Shown here: positions 15,152 to 25,671 of the stretch, one piece after another
Layout of the letters: the number at the start of each line of letters is the position of its first letter
How positions within the stretch are numbered: the first letter of the stretch is position 1
The notes under the pieces: generated by a model
What the model was told of the DNA's origin: nothing
What the model saw: the letters and a program-made list of their open reading frames with translations, nothing else
Databases searched by the model: none
Source: Treponema sp.
GTDB lineage: Bacteria; Spirochaetota; Spirochaetia; Treponematales; Breznakiellaceae
Direction of reading: 5' to 3'
NCBI GenBank assembly: GCA_031257675.1
Contig: JAIROG010000062.1
Span: 1 to 44,635 of the forward strand
Length of the DNA: 44,635 nt
Program-made: the position numbers and the translations under genes

Positions 15152-18100
15152 ATGAAAAAACACATGAAAAAATGGGGCTTGTCAGCGTGTATATGTATGA
15201 GCTGTATAGCCGTATTCGCCGCATGCGAAATGGGTATGGGAGACACGGTTGATCTTACGGCGCCTGAGCTGACGCTTGATGCGCTTATACTGGAAAATGG
15301 CGAAACTGTCGATCTGTCCGAAACCTCCGGCTCCCTGTATGTCAGCGCGGCTTTTACAATAAAAGGTACGGCGCGGGATGACAAGGCGCTGGATCGCATT
15401 GTTGTGGAGGAGTTGTCGCGCGACGGAAGCGTCCGGCCTAACGAGAGCCGCGCCGTTGAAGAAGCCGATTTAAAGCCGGTCTTGCTGTCCGGCGTACAAA
15501 CCGCTTCGTGGGAGGCGAATGTCAGTTTGGTGGAGGAGGGGGAGCGGGTGTTCCGTTTCATCTTGTACGATAAAAGTCAAAACAGCAGCCCTGAAACATC
15601 GGTGAAATACATAACGCTTATTGTTGATAAAACGCCTCCGGCGGTCGAGCAGGTTGAGATTGACCGGAAAAACGGCGTTCTGTATCCTCTTAAAGAAAAA
15701 GACGCGTTGCAAGCGCTTGATCCGCGCGTTTATACCAATGTCAATATGTTTCAAAACGAATCTTTCACATTGAAGGCTAATATAAAAGAAGATTACGCCG
15801 TTTCATCCGTTGTCTTGACCCTCTACGGCGATAATGACGAAAAGATCATCGAAAACATGCCCAAAACCGGCGGCTCGAATTTCACCGCCGAATGGCTCAT
15901 TGACCATGAGCTTCTTACGCGGGATCACCCCGAATATGCGACAGGCCGGCATTACCTGCGCGTTGAGATAATCAGCAGGGATGAGAAAGGCAATGAAAAC
16001 GTCGCCCCGTTCCCCTACCTCTGTTGGTATCCAGAATCGGATGTTCCGCATATTGAGGCGGACAACAGTTCCGGCGAGACGAACATCACGGGACCAATGG
16101 GTATGGCCGTGTCTATAACCGTGTTTGATGACGACAGTCTGGGAGCGGTATACGCCAAGATGTGGACGCTTGCCGAATGGGATGCGATGAGCGGCGCGGA
16201 TGACAATGCGAAGGTGGATGCGGTGAAAGAAACCGCGTTTAGCGCCAATTACATTGCCAATGATAAAATAGGACTGTTGTCAAAGACCTCCGTTTTGATA
16301 TCTGGATCGGAATCGAACATGAAATTGGTTGTCGCGGTACGTGACAAAACCGCTGATGGGGGGGGGGGGGGGTCTCTCGCCGCAAAGGTGTGGACAGTCA
16401 GCTATACCAGCAATGACAGACCCGCTATTGTTATCGAAAGCCCAAGTGAAGGCGCGATCCCTTCGGCCGACGCAGACGCATCTTTTACCATAACAGGCTA
16501 CACGCTGGATTCTGTAGGCGCGGACAATGTACGGATTGCGTGGATACCAGGCAATGATGCGGACCGTATTGACGACGCTATCGCCGCGCTGGGAGTGTCC
16601 CCTCCGCCCTCCTTGTCCAATGGCATAAAACTGTGGGATATCGCAGGCGGAATGACGGACGACGGGGTGTTTGACGGTTTTAAGAAAAAAAAGTTCAGCA
16701 AAACTTTTAATCTCCTTTCTGATTTCAATGGCGAGGGCCGCAACACAAAGTTGTTTGTATTCTGGGCTGCAAGAACCGGCGGAGCGAGCGGCGTCACCAG
16801 AACCTTCCGGTTGAGCGGCAATGATGAAAGACCCCAGATTGAAATCTTGAAGCCTGACGACATACACGATAGTTCAAAAAGCGATCTGACGTTTCGGTTT
16901 GCCGTAACCGGCGGCATAGGAACGCTCACGAAGACGATTGCGGAGGTTGACGGCGCCGCCGTTATTGCGGACATCGCCGGCGACGCCAGCATAACGTGGG
17001 ACAACGGCGCGTGGACATATACGATTGCCAAAAACGCTTTGACTGGGAAAGAGCGCGCCAAATACGAGGTCGCCGTAACTGACGGGCTTGGCAACACCAA
17101 CAAGACGCGAAGGACGGTGGTGTTTTCATCGTTGCCGGCGTTAAGCGGGATATCTTCAACTCTGCCGAATAACAGCACGGCGAAGATAGGCGACGAAATT
17201 CTTCTTACAGCCGAATTCACCCAGGCTGTCACTGTAACTGGAAATCCACGGCTTCGTTTCCGCTTTGACAGCAATGTCACAGCCGCGTCAGGCGACGGCG
17301 GTTGGAAATACGCGGCGTATAAAGACGGATCCGGCGCGTCCACACTGACGTTCGCGTACACCGTGCAAAAGGGCGACACATCGGACAAACTGCACACCGG
17401 ACGCGCGCCCATTGATATCTCCGCCGGAACCATCAGCGCCCTGTTGCCGGGCGTTGATTCCACGCCGGCATGGGGCAACGCATCGAATTCGCTTGAATCA
17501 AAGAAAACGCTGAAAATCGACGGCGTTCCGCCTGGGATTACGAAACTTGAGGCAAGCGGGAAAGCAAGCGGCTGGTATACGACCGGAGAGACGATCACGC
17601 TTGCCATGTCTGTTAATGACAGTGTGCGGGTGAACGGCGTTCCCGTGTTGAAGCTTAATGCGGGCGACGCGTCTTACTCATATACCGGTACTGGCGTGGT
17701 GTATTTCACTTATACGGCTGGGAAGAGCGGCAACGTCCCCAGCGTCGCCGTTACGGGTCTTGAGTTTCCCGGCGGCGCCGGCATTACGGATTACGCGGGA
17801 AACCCTCTTGAAGGGATCGCGGCGATTGCCGGCGACGTGTCGCCGGCGACGGGCATTGATACGGCGCCGCCGTCCGCTCCCACGGTAAAAGCGACGTCTA
17901 AAAATGGCGTTGCCGTGAATGAGGCGCTTGTTTCGGGAAATTACAAATCGCTTGAGTTTAAGGTCGAAGCGCCGGCGGACGCCGGCAGCCCGCTTGCCGT
18001 AACGTACTCTCTGGACGGCGGCATGAACTGGAACAACCCGAACGGAACCATATCATTGCCGAGCGGCGCGTATGATATTGTCGCGCGAGCGACTGACGCG

Positions 18101-19927
18101 GCGGGAAATGGGTCGGCCCTTCCCAACCCGGTTGCGGTGGAAGTGAACGGCGTGTTTCCCACTCTTGCGGCTGTTACGTGTGACAAGCCGCCCGGCTCGT
18201 ATCCCAAAGGCGCGGCGCTCACGTTCAGGCTGATTTTTGAAGGCAAAGTGTACAGCCCGTCCGCATCCGCGCATATCACGATTGGAGGAACGGAGACCGG
18301 CGATTCGTCCGGCATTACCGTGTACGTTGCCGCTGTCGCCAAAAGCGCCGCCGCGAATACGCTTGATTTCGTATATACAGCGGGCGCGGCTCACACGATG
18401 ACCGGTATTGCCGTAACGGCGGTTAATTTAAATGGCGTGTATGATCTTTACGAGAATTCGCCTCCCTCTTCTCTGGCCGCCTCCTTTCCTGTCGCTACGC
18501 AGCGCAATGTATACGGCAAGATTCCAGAAGTAACGAAATTTGAAGTTATGAATGGGAGCGGAAGCTGGCAGGATGCCACACAGAACGGGTTGTACGGTAT
18601 CGGTTCCAGCGGCAACCGGCAAATCAGGCTGACATACACCACTTCGGTGAAGGATCATAGCGAAGTCGGCGCGGAAGCCGGCGTGATAACGATCCGCCCC
18701 GCGTCCGGCTGGCGCATCCCGCCGGTCGTCACGCAAGCCGAATTTGAGGCGATCAGCAATTACACGGCGCTGTTGGATGATACGCAGGGTTACAAAAAGA
18801 CAACGCATGGGTTGCGAGAAGTTAGCGGCTGCTATGCGCCGGACACCGCCACAAAATATGCGCTTGCGTTTGATAAAGGGCTGGATGACGGTGCGCTCCG
18901 CGCTCAGTTTGAGGCCGCGAAGTACCGGTGGCAGGAGATAGATGTTACGAAGGTTTCGATAACCACAAACGCCGTTGTCGTCGCGCTGCCGGATGATCTC
19001 GCGCCCGGGGTGAAGTGGACGGTTTCTGTGAGCGCGGGCGCGTTCAGCGACGCGGCGGGCAACACCACAGATGCGCTTGCGGCTGATGGTTACTCGTTCT
19101 GGTCAGCGGGGCTTTCGCCGCCTGTGGTGCGGGTGGACCGCACATCCCATGACGCGACGAGCGTTGCGCCTGCTCTGACCACACGGGTGCGCATAGACAG
19201 CGAAACGCCCGGCGCGAACATTATGTATGGCGTTAAACAGGGCGCCGTTAACAATGCTTTCTCCGGGTGGAACGGACTAGGCGCCTCAGTAAGTCCGGCT
19301 TCCCCGGATACGACCAATAGTGACATTGGGACAAGCGTGTTGCAGGGCGTATCGGCGTCCACCTCTTACACCGGCGCCTTTTACGTGGGAAGCGCCGCGT
19401 CCAATTACTATGAGTCCCGCAAGGACTACGTAAAAGCGGAGGCAGTCAGTTCTTCGGACAACGCCGCCTTGACTGGCGCGGTCGCCGGATATGAAGGCGT
19501 GTTCCGTTCCGTGGTGATGATACAGAAGGTTAAGCCTGAAGGCGGGGGAAAATTTAAGGCGGTCGCTATGATGGGATCGGATGTCGAAATGTCCGTCCCG
19601 ACCATTTCCGGCTTCCCGCTTATGGATCAGACTCCGTACCGTGAGTACATGAGACAAATGTACATGGTTGATCGAGACGCCAGTTACATCTGGAATAACG
19701 CCAGTACAAACGGAGGAACGCGGTTCGCGTGGGTGAGTTGGGAAATAGTCAGCGAGTGGTCTATGCGGACTGCTGGATATGCGCTGGACGCTGAGAATCG
19801 GATAGCCGTTGAGAATACGGGACCGGTCGACGGCGAAGACTGGTACGGAAACAAGTTGCAGCACAAGTGGTATAGATGCGCATACGGCAATACTACGTAT
19901 ATTGACGAGTTGGACTATTGGAGCTAG
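15152..19927 (+). CDS. Giant Ig-like surface lipoprotein with in-frame poly-G tract
   Basis: A 1591-residue lipoprotein. ATG 15152 follows GGAGGG. The signal peptide ends at a lipobox (VFAAC, Cys25), so it is lipid-anchored, probably on the cell surface. The body is a string of beta-rich, Ig-like modules of about 100 residues, recognisable by recurring DxTxP openings, TITLA/VTGxPxLxF strands and IDTAPPSAP linkers. The last 250 residues form a distinct end domain with TPGANIMYGV and FAWVSWEIVSEW. A run of 15 G (16358-16372) encodes five glycines at residues 403-407. Gain of one G gives a stop within about 16 codons; loss of one gives a stop after about 40. Expression could therefore switch on and off by slippage; here it is ON. 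The next gene is a paralogue 17 bp downstream. Adhesion or host interaction is inferred. Confidence 0.85.
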   Translation: MKKHMKKWGLSACICMSCIAVFAACEMGMGDTVDLTAPELTLDALILENGETVDLSETSGSLYVSAAFTIKGTARDDKALDRIVVEELSRDGSVRPNESRAVEEADLKPVLLSGVQTASWEANVSLVEEGERVFRFILYDKSQNSSPETSVKYITLIVDKTPPAVEQVEIDRKNGVLYPLKEKDALQALDPRVYTNVNMFQNESFTLKANIKEDYAVSSVVLTLYGDNDEKIIENMPKTGGSNFTAEWLIDHELLTRDHPEYATGRHYLRVEIISRDEKGNENVAPFPYLCWYPESDVPHIEADNSSGETNITGPMGMAVSITVFDDDSLGAVYAKMWTLAEWDAMSGADDNAKVDAVKETAFSANYIANDKIGLLSKTSVLISGSESNMKLVVAVRDKTADGGGGGSLAAKVWTVSYTSNDRPAIVIESPSEGAIPSADADASFTITGYTLDSVGADNVRIAWIPGNDADRIDDAIAALGVSPPPSLSNGIKLWDIAGGMTDDGVFDGFKKKKFSKTFNLLSDFNGEGRNTKLFVFWAARTGGASGVTRTFRLSGNDERPQIEILKPDDIHDSSKSDLTFRFAVTGGIGTLTKTIAEVDGAAVIADIAGDASITWDNGAWTYTIAKNALTGKERAKYEVAVTDGLGNTNKTRRTVVFSSLPALSGISSTLPNNSTAKIGDEILLTAEFTQAVTVTGNPRLRFRFDSNVTAASGDGGWKYAAYKDGSGASTLTFAYTVQKGDTSDKLHTGRAPIDISAGTISALLPGVDSTPAWGNASNSLESKKTLKIDGVPPGITKLEASGKASGWYTTGETITLAMSVNDSVRVNGVPVLKLNAGDASYSYTGTGVVYFTYTAGKSGNVPSVAVTGLEFPGGAGITDYAGNPLEGIAAIAGDVSPATGIDTAPPSAPTVKATSKNGVAVNEALVSGNYKSLEFKVEAPADAGSPLAVTYSLDGGMNWNNPNGTISLPSGAYDIVARATDAAGNGSALPNPVAVEVNGVFPTLAAVTCDKPPGSYPKGAALTFRLIFEGKVYSPSASAHITIGGTETGDSSGITVYVAAVAKSAAANTLDFVYTAGAAHTMTGIAVTAVNLNGVYDLYENSPPSSLAASFPVATQRNVYGKIPEVTKFEVMNGSGSWQDATQNGLYGIGSSGNRQIRLTYTTSVKDHSEVGAEAGVITIRPASGWRIPPVVTQAEFEAISNYTALLDDTQGYKKTTHGLREVSGCYAPDTATKYALAFDKGLDDGALRAQFEAAKYRWQEIDVTKVSITTNAVVVALPDDLAPGVKWTVSVSAGAFSDAAGNTTDALAADGYSFWSAGLSPPVVRVDRTSHDATSVAPALTTRVRIDSETPGANIMYGVKQGAVNNAFSGWNGLGASVSPASPDTTNSDIGTSVLQGVSASTSYTGAFYVGSAASNYYESRKDYVKAEAVSSSDNAALTGAVAGYEGVFRSVVMIQKVKPEGGGKFKAVAMMGSDVEMSVPTISGFPLMDQTPYREYMRQMYMVDRDASYIWNNASTNGGTRFAWVSWEIVSEWSMRTAGYALDAENRIAVENTGPVDGEDWYGNKLQHKWYRCAYGNTTYIDELDYWS
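16358..16372 (+). repeat. In-frame poly-G tract of 15 within the lipoprotein gene
   Basis: Fifteen G following GAT encode GGGGG. Because 15 is a multiple of 3, the gene is in frame in this sequence. Any change not divisible by three truncates the protein at about a quarter of its length. Confidence 0.92.
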
Positions 19928-19944
19928 GGGAGGCTTTGAAAACG

Positions 19945-22900
19945 ATGAAAAAACTTGACGTTGCGACAATTATTGTTGTTTTTTGTATATTTTGCGGTGT
20001 ACATGGATCGCTGATCTCATGCAAGGAATTCGGGTTGGGGCCGGCGGTTGACATGACAGGCCCCACGCTTGAGATTTCAAGCCCAAACTATATGGATAAT
20101 GTGCGCTCATCGGTGGTTATAGCCGGTTCCGCGCAGGACGCTGAAAGCGAGATAGGGGAGATAACCGTTATACTGACGCAGGCGCAAAGAGAGTGGCGGG
20201 CGGTCAACGGAGCGTGGCGGAAGCGGGATAATCCGCAGGCGCCGTGGGAGTCCGTGCCGGCGTCTGAGGGGACGTTCTGGAAGAAGAGCGGCGCATTTCG
20301 GGTTGACTGGTCGCTTGAGATGGATTTGTCCGGTCTGCCCGAACAGGAGTATACGATTAAAGCCTCGGCGAGGGATAGTTTTTATAATAGCGAAACTCAA
20401 TCATCCCAATCCCGCGTTGTTATTTATGACAATACGCCGCCCATTATCACGGTGTTAAGTCCAGTACTGACGACAGGCGGCGATAGCAATCTGTTCGAGG
20501 AAGTGAAGGATGCGCTTGACGGGAAACTGCCCAGAGACATCACGTGGCTTTCTGAGCTTTTGAACGATGACTTTGAATTCAGATGGCAGATTAGCGACGA
20601 TGTTTCGGTAAAAGATATTGAAATTCAACTCGCCGATAAGGACGGCGTTGTTTATTACGAATCAACCCAATTTGATATTCCCCGCAATGGCAGCGTCGCC
20701 ATTCCCAAAGACAAGATATATGATAGAGAAACCCAGCCTGATGATTCCCCCGTTCCTTTGGCGGCGCGCGAATATTTGCAGATTCTCACAAAGAGTTTTG
20801 ACCGCGCCGGAAACTACGAATGGAAGCGGAACGGCTGGGTGGTGTGGGATCCCGAATCCGACAAACCATGGTCAACGCCGCCGCAGGAATTCGGCGAAAC
20901 CGAGGATGCGGAACAGGAAGTGATCGCCGCAGGCACGAGTTTTCTGGGGCAGGCGTACGATGATGACGGCGTGAAAAGCGTCACCCTTTACCTGTACAAG
21001 AAGGGCGATTCCTCTCCCGAAAGCGGCTATCCCATAACCATAAATGCGGATGACACGCCGGTTTCTTTCCAGTGGTCGTTTGTACCGCCAAGTGTCGAGG
21101 CGCATTACAGGCTGGAATCAACGGTTGCCGATAAAAACGGCGTCTCCGGCGATACGCAACGCGCGTATTTCCGTACGCGCATACTTGGCGACCCGCCGGA
21201 AGCCGTTTTGCAGACTCCCGGCAGCGATGATCCGCTTATTGGCGATAAAAACGGCGGCATCGCCTTTACCGGCTATGTTACCGACAATTCAGCCGTTGTA
21301 TGCGCGTATATCGCGTGGATACATCCCGATAATCCGCTGACAAACCGCGCCTTTAAGAACGCGGGATACAAAGGATGGACGCTGGCGAAAACCGCGTTGT
21401 CCGGCTCCTCTCCCTATGTTGACACGGACTCGTCCAACAGCAAGGTATGGGCGCTGCCCTATGGAGCGGCTGCCGATGGCGGCAAGGGCAAGAAGTACGA
21501 TTTCTCACTGACCCTAAACCGGTGGACGGACTTGGCGGCCGGCGGCGCGGGCGCTTTTTCAACCCAGACCTTTGTCACCTATGTGGAAGATGACGCCGGC
21601 GGCATTGCCGTGAGCGAATGGACCACGGGGCGGGACATTGACGCGCCGGAGGTCGCCATACAAAAGGTGCGGGTGAACGACGGCGAATGGCAAGCCATTA
21701 CGGACAGCCTTCTCCTGCCCGCGCTCGGCGACAGCGATACGCTCACCCTGCAAGGCGTGTGGTCGGATAATTCGGTCGCGGTGTGGGAAGATCCTCTGAA
21801 GATAAAGGATTTCAAGGCGACGTGGAACGGGATTGAATTCCCCATCGCGTCTCACCTTTATAATGCGGGAACGGTTTCCTGGACAAGCGCGGCGGTAACG
21901 GCGGACAAAAGCGCCGGATCGCTCAAGATCAAAGACAGTCCGGCGGCGAACATCCGGGCGGAAATCATCGATCTTGCGGGCAACCGTGCGGTAACGGACG
22001 AATCGTTCATGGTGGAAACCGATGTTCCGCAGATAGCGCGAATCTCAAGCTCCAATGAAAGCGGCGCGTACAACCAAGGCAAGACCATCACTGTTACGCT
22101 TGAGTTTAACAAGAGCGTAACATGGGCGGGAGCGGATCCTTCCCTCGTCCTGACCGACACCAACAATGCGTCGCTGGAGTTTGCGGCGCCGTACACAAGC
22201 GGCAAAGGCGCTTCCAAAATCAACTTCGCATACATAGTCGGCGCAAGCGTGAACACCTCAGGAAGATTGGACGTAAAAAAGATAAACACGCCGTCTGAGA
22301 TTGCCTCCAACGCAAAGCCCGCTCTTATAACTCTGCCGTCCCAGTTGAATTCCCTTGCGGGCGGAAAAAACATCGTCCTCGACACTACGGCGCCCACGAT
22401 CACGAGTGTAAACGCGATAACAAGCGCGGGTGCGTATCCGGCGGGGCGTACGCTGTACTTTACGGTTACAGCCAGCGAAAGCGTTACGGTGAGCGGCGTC
22501 CCTGTCCTGAAGTTCAACAACAATCAGCAGAGCGGTAGCGTTCAACAAACTGCGGGCAATACGTTGCTGTTCAGCCTGACCACCGCGCAGGGAAAGGACA
22601 CGCCGGCGTTGAAAGTGACTGAATTTTCGGCCGGAACCGGAGACATTGCGGATGATGCGGGCAACAAACTTGCCATTTCGCTTCCGAATGCAGGCATGTC
22701 CGGGTCGTCTCCGTCTCCGGTTATCGCCATTGACACGGATCCGCCGTCCGCGCCCGCGATAACAGGCGTCACCGCTAACGCGGTGTATTTTGACCGCAAC
22801 CACTCATTTGCCATAACCGGACTTGAAAGTGATGGAAAGGCTGAATATACGGTGAATAATGGAAATACGTGGAACGCCTACAGCGCATCCGTTTCACTCT

Positions 22901-25497
22901 CGATGAACGGGACATACCAGATAAAGGTGCGGCAGACCGACAAGGCGGGCAACCTTTCGCAGGAGAGCGCCCTCTATGCCGTAACGGTGGACGCGGGCAA
23001 GCTGCTGACCAAGATCAGTTCGCCGCAGAGTGACGGCGTCTATAAAGAGGGAGAGACGATTGAGATTGATGTGTACACGCGGAAGTCTATTGCTATATCG
23101 AACACGAATAGTCCGTACCTTACATTGAACATTGAAAACAACAGCGTTACGAAAAAAATAACCGGCGCGACGAATGTAGGCGGCGCCGGGACGCAGTGGC
23201 GGTTCACCTATGTGATTGCGGCGGGAGACGCTTTTATTAACAAGGAGAGCGCTTTGCGCGTCGCCGCCATTTCCGCCGGCGGCGCGTCCGTTACTATAAG
23301 CGGAGCTGATGTAACCGCCGATTTCCAGACTTTAACGGACATTGACAGCGCCATGCGTCTTGAGAACCAGAAAAAGATACGCGTATTAACCGGCGCTCCG
23401 GCCATAACAAAGGCGGAGCTAAAGGCGGTTTCATCCGGCAACGAATACACGGGCGCGAAGCTGACGCTTACGTTTGACCGTCTGGTGTATAAAGGGTCGG
23501 GATCCATCGTCTTGACTCAGGATACAAATAATTATATCCCGCCGGCGGCGCTGACGCCGGCGCAGTACGCCAAAGCCGGCGGCGCTGGCGCGCTGGGATC
23601 GCACTACACCTATGGGGTGAACGGGGCGGACTCAAGCTACACGCCTGATCTGACCGGCAAATACACGCTGAATTACGACAAAAACCCCGCTGACGTTAAA
23701 ACGACATTCATCAACGCGAATATGCATGTTGTCGCTATTTCCGCGTCGTCAAGCGAGGTCGCCATTACCAATGATGAAAGCGCGAATACCGGAACAGTGG
23801 TGATAACTCTAGCCGGGTCTTACGCGCCGCCAACCTTCGGCGCGGCTTACACGGTGAACATACCGGCAAACGCGTTCAAAGACGAGTTCAACACCGGCAG
23901 CGCCGCGCATAGCGGGACATATAATCTTGACGGCGTGAACAAGCCGGTTGTCAGGGTACAGAAGAAGAGGGCGGAGTTGGCGGACGGCTGGTTCACGCGA
24001 CAGAATAGAGAAGAATGGTGGGTAAAAGGCGCGACCGCATCCAAGACCCTGTCTCCCGGCGACTTGGAAGGCGGGACTGGGACGTATGCCGCATGGGGCG
24101 AAACCGCGGCGTATTGGCAGACCCCGGGAACAACACTGAACGCGGGGGAAACGCCGCAGGAGAGCGACTATGACGTCAACCCGGACTGGGTAAAGGGCGC
24201 TGTCAAAGTATATGTGATAGCGCCTACTATATCAAAGGTAAAGGTAGACAGTACATATGTGCTAGGCGCGAAAGGTACCGCGAGTGATGTGTGGGGTAAT
24301 TGGATAAAGGACTTAGGCGGCGACGACTTGACGTGGGGTGCAAATGAGGCAATTGATGCAAGCAAACAGTATACGGGCGTCTTTTATATTAGAATTGGCA
24401 CCGGCGTTGCTTCTGACGGCGCATGGGCAAATAATCTAGCCTACTACACAGCCGAGGTCTGGGCGAAGTATGATGATGCGAAAGCGATTCATTATACGGA
24501 GCCATCCGGAGTATACAGGCAGGGTCCCTCTTATTATGCGCGGTATAACACCGGCAGTTGGCAGGCAGGCGATCCAACCGAAACCGATGGCGCCAGAGAG
24601 TATATTAAAGTAATCATTAACAGAGGGGAAAATGTTCAGGAGACCAGAGCGGTTCAGCCCCAACAAGCCTCCGTGAAGATCGACTGTCAGACTCCGGGCG
24701 CGATCATCACTTACGGAATGAGCGAAATAACGGACAGCGTGGGCATGGGCATAGCTGACAACACCCCGTCTAACAAACCGTGGATAACTACGTTTGCCGG
24801 CGGCAATGCCGCCGTGATACGGCTGGGATTGCCCGATCATAGTATGGGCGATCCGTCTAACCCTTCCAGCGCCTCGCAGTCTTACAGTATCGGCTCTACT
24901 GTCCTCAATCTCGGTCAAGCGGACTACAACGCGCTCAAAGTCAAGCTGATCGTGAAGGCGGCAAAGGACGGCGCGGCGGCCTATGCGTATGAAAGCGCGA
25001 ACAAGACTGTTGTGGAGTTTCGCTTCACCTCGGCAGACGGCTCCGGCGATTACGCTGGCGGCGACGGGCGCGACATTGGGCAAGATGAGAAACTCTGGAT
25101 ACAGGGAGGGGACTCCCCGTCCGGCCCGTCCGGCATACCGGGCTATCCCCTTTCATGGGACAACACGAAAACCGGCTTGAACCTTATGACCGGCGCAAAT
25201 GAATCCACCCCAGCCGCTACAACATGGCGCTGGGTGTCGTGGGAAATCAGCGCGACAACCTACATAGGATTCGCCGCCGGCGGCGTGGACAACGACACTA
25301 AGAATGGAGATGGCCCCGCTTCCTACAGCGTGTCCATTGAAGGCTGGTCCCCGTACAAAGAGGCGTACGCGCTCTATCCGGGTGAAAAGCGTGTTCTCCG
25401 CAGCGACCGCTGCGGACGCGGCGGCAGCGTCTATATCAACGGGCAAGGACGCGGGGTATTCGGCTTTACAAAGACAAAGACATCAAACCGTCCGTGA
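19945..25497 (+). CDS. Second giant Ig-like surface lipoprotein
   Basis: An 1850-residue lipoprotein paralogous to the preceding one. I place the start at ATG 19945, behind GGGGAGG (19927-19933); it gives a signal peptide with lipobox SLISC (Cys26). Both mature proteins begin alike (GDTVDLTAPELTL and GPAVDMTGPTLEI). Long arrays of Ig-like modules follow, including SINFAYIVG/LLFSLTT strands, VSGVPVLKF and TDPPSAPAITGV linkers. The end domain carries TPGAIITYGMSEI and WRWVSWEISATTY, matching the first protein's end. It has no homopolymer. Two nearly adjacent copies with the same ends suggest tandem duplication and divergence; a role in adhesion or surface coating is inferred. Confidence 0.85.
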   Translation: MKKLDVATIIVVFCIFCGVHGSLISCKEFGLGPAVDMTGPTLEISSPNYMDNVRSSVVIAGSAQDAESEIGEITVILTQAQREWRAVNGAWRKRDNPQAPWESVPASEGTFWKKSGAFRVDWSLEMDLSGLPEQEYTIKASARDSFYNSETQSSQSRVVIYDNTPPIITVLSPVLTTGGDSNLFEEVKDALDGKLPRDITWLSELLNDDFEFRWQISDDVSVKDIEIQLADKDGVVYYESTQFDIPRNGSVAIPKDKIYDRETQPDDSPVPLAAREYLQILTKSFDRAGNYEWKRNGWVVWDPESDKPWSTPPQEFGETEDAEQEVIAAGTSFLGQAYDDDGVKSVTLYLYKKGDSSPESGYPITINADDTPVSFQWSFVPPSVEAHYRLESTVADKNGVSGDTQRAYFRTRILGDPPEAVLQTPGSDDPLIGDKNGGIAFTGYVTDNSAVVCAYIAWIHPDNPLTNRAFKNAGYKGWTLAKTALSGSSPYVDTDSSNSKVWALPYGAAADGGKGKKYDFSLTLNRWTDLAAGGAGAFSTQTFVTYVEDDAGGIAVSEWTTGRDIDAPEVAIQKVRVNDGEWQAITDSLLLPALGDSDTLTLQGVWSDNSVAVWEDPLKIKDFKATWNGIEFPIASHLYNAGTVSWTSAAVTADKSAGSLKIKDSPAANIRAEIIDLAGNRAVTDESFMVETDVPQIARISSSNESGAYNQGKTITVTLEFNKSVTWAGADPSLVLTDTNNASLEFAAPYTSGKGASKINFAYIVGASVNTSGRLDVKKINTPSEIASNAKPALITLPSQLNSLAGGKNIVLDTTAPTITSVNAITSAGAYPAGRTLYFTVTASESVTVSGVPVLKFNNNQQSGSVQQTAGNTLLFSLTTAQGKDTPALKVTEFSAGTGDIADDAGNKLAISLPNAGMSGSSPSPVIAIDTDPPSAPAITGVTANAVYFDRNHSFAITGLESDGKAEYTVNNGNTWNAYSASVSLSMNGTYQIKVRQTDKAGNLSQESALYAVTVDAGKLLTKISSPQSDGVYKEGETIEIDVYTRKSIAISNTNSPYLTLNIENNSVTKKITGATNVGGAGTQWRFTYVIAAGDAFINKESALRVAAISAGGASVTISGADVTADFQTLTDIDSAMRLENQKKIRVLTGAPAITKAELKAVSSGNEYTGAKLTLTFDRLVYKGSGSIVLTQDTNNYIPPAALTPAQYAKAGGAGALGSHYTYGVNGADSSYTPDLTGKYTLNYDKNPADVKTTFINANMHVVAISASSSEVAITNDESANTGTVVITLAGSYAPPTFGAAYTVNIPANAFKDEFNTGSAAHSGTYNLDGVNKPVVRVQKKRAELADGWFTRQNREEWWVKGATASKTLSPGDLEGGTGTYAAWGETAAYWQTPGTTLNAGETPQESDYDVNPDWVKGAVKVYVIAPTISKVKVDSTYVLGAKGTASDVWGNWIKDLGGDDLTWGANEAIDASKQYTGVFYIRIGTGVASDGAWANNLAYYTAEVWAKYDDAKAIHYTEPSGVYRQGPSYYARYNTGSWQAGDPTETDGAREYIKVIINRGENVQETRAVQPQQASVKIDCQTPGAIITYGMSEITDSVGMGIADNTPSNKPWITTFAGGNAAVIRLGLPDHSMGDPSNPSSASQSYSIGSTVLNLGQADYNALKVKLIVKAAKDGAAAYAYESANKTVVEFRFTSADGSGDYAGGDGRDIGQDEKLWIQGGDSPSGPSGIPGYPLSWDNTKTGLNLMTGANESTPAATTWRWVSWEISATTYIGFAAGGVDNDTKNGDGPASYSVSIEGWSPYKEAYALYPGEKRVLRSDRCGRGGSVYINGQGRGVFGFTKTKTSNRP

Positions 25498-25544
25498 GGA
25501 AGGCGCGTCAGCCCCTGAATGGTTGCACAACCTGCGCGTGACAG

Positions 25545-25574
25545 GATCCTCGCCGCCTTTGGGCGGCGAGGATC
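25545..25574 (+). terminator. Perfect 13-bp stem-loop after the lipoprotein operon
   Basis: GATCCTCGCCGCC pairs exactly with GGCGGCGAGGATC around TTTG, 48 bp after the stop codon. There is no T-run, so it may be an RNA 3' stabiliser or imperfect terminator rather than a classical intrinsic terminator. Confidence 0.5.
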
Positions 25575-25633
25575 GCCTTCCGTCGTCAACACGTCAAATC
25601 TTTCGGAAAAAATGAGAAATGTTGTTTTTTGAA

Positions 25634-25671
25634 ATGTGAGGCTGTTTCAAAATCTTGAAACAGCCTCACAT
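25634..25671. repeat. Perfect 17-bp inverted repeat with 4-bp loop
   Basis: The left arm ATGTGAGGCTGTTTCAA pairs with TTGAAACAGCCTCACAT around AATC. No T-run follows on either strand. The GAGGCTGTTTCAAAA core is like terminal repeats of some insertion sequences, so it may be two abutting IS ends. A short ATGACATGTCAT palindrome directly follows. Confidence 0.6.
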
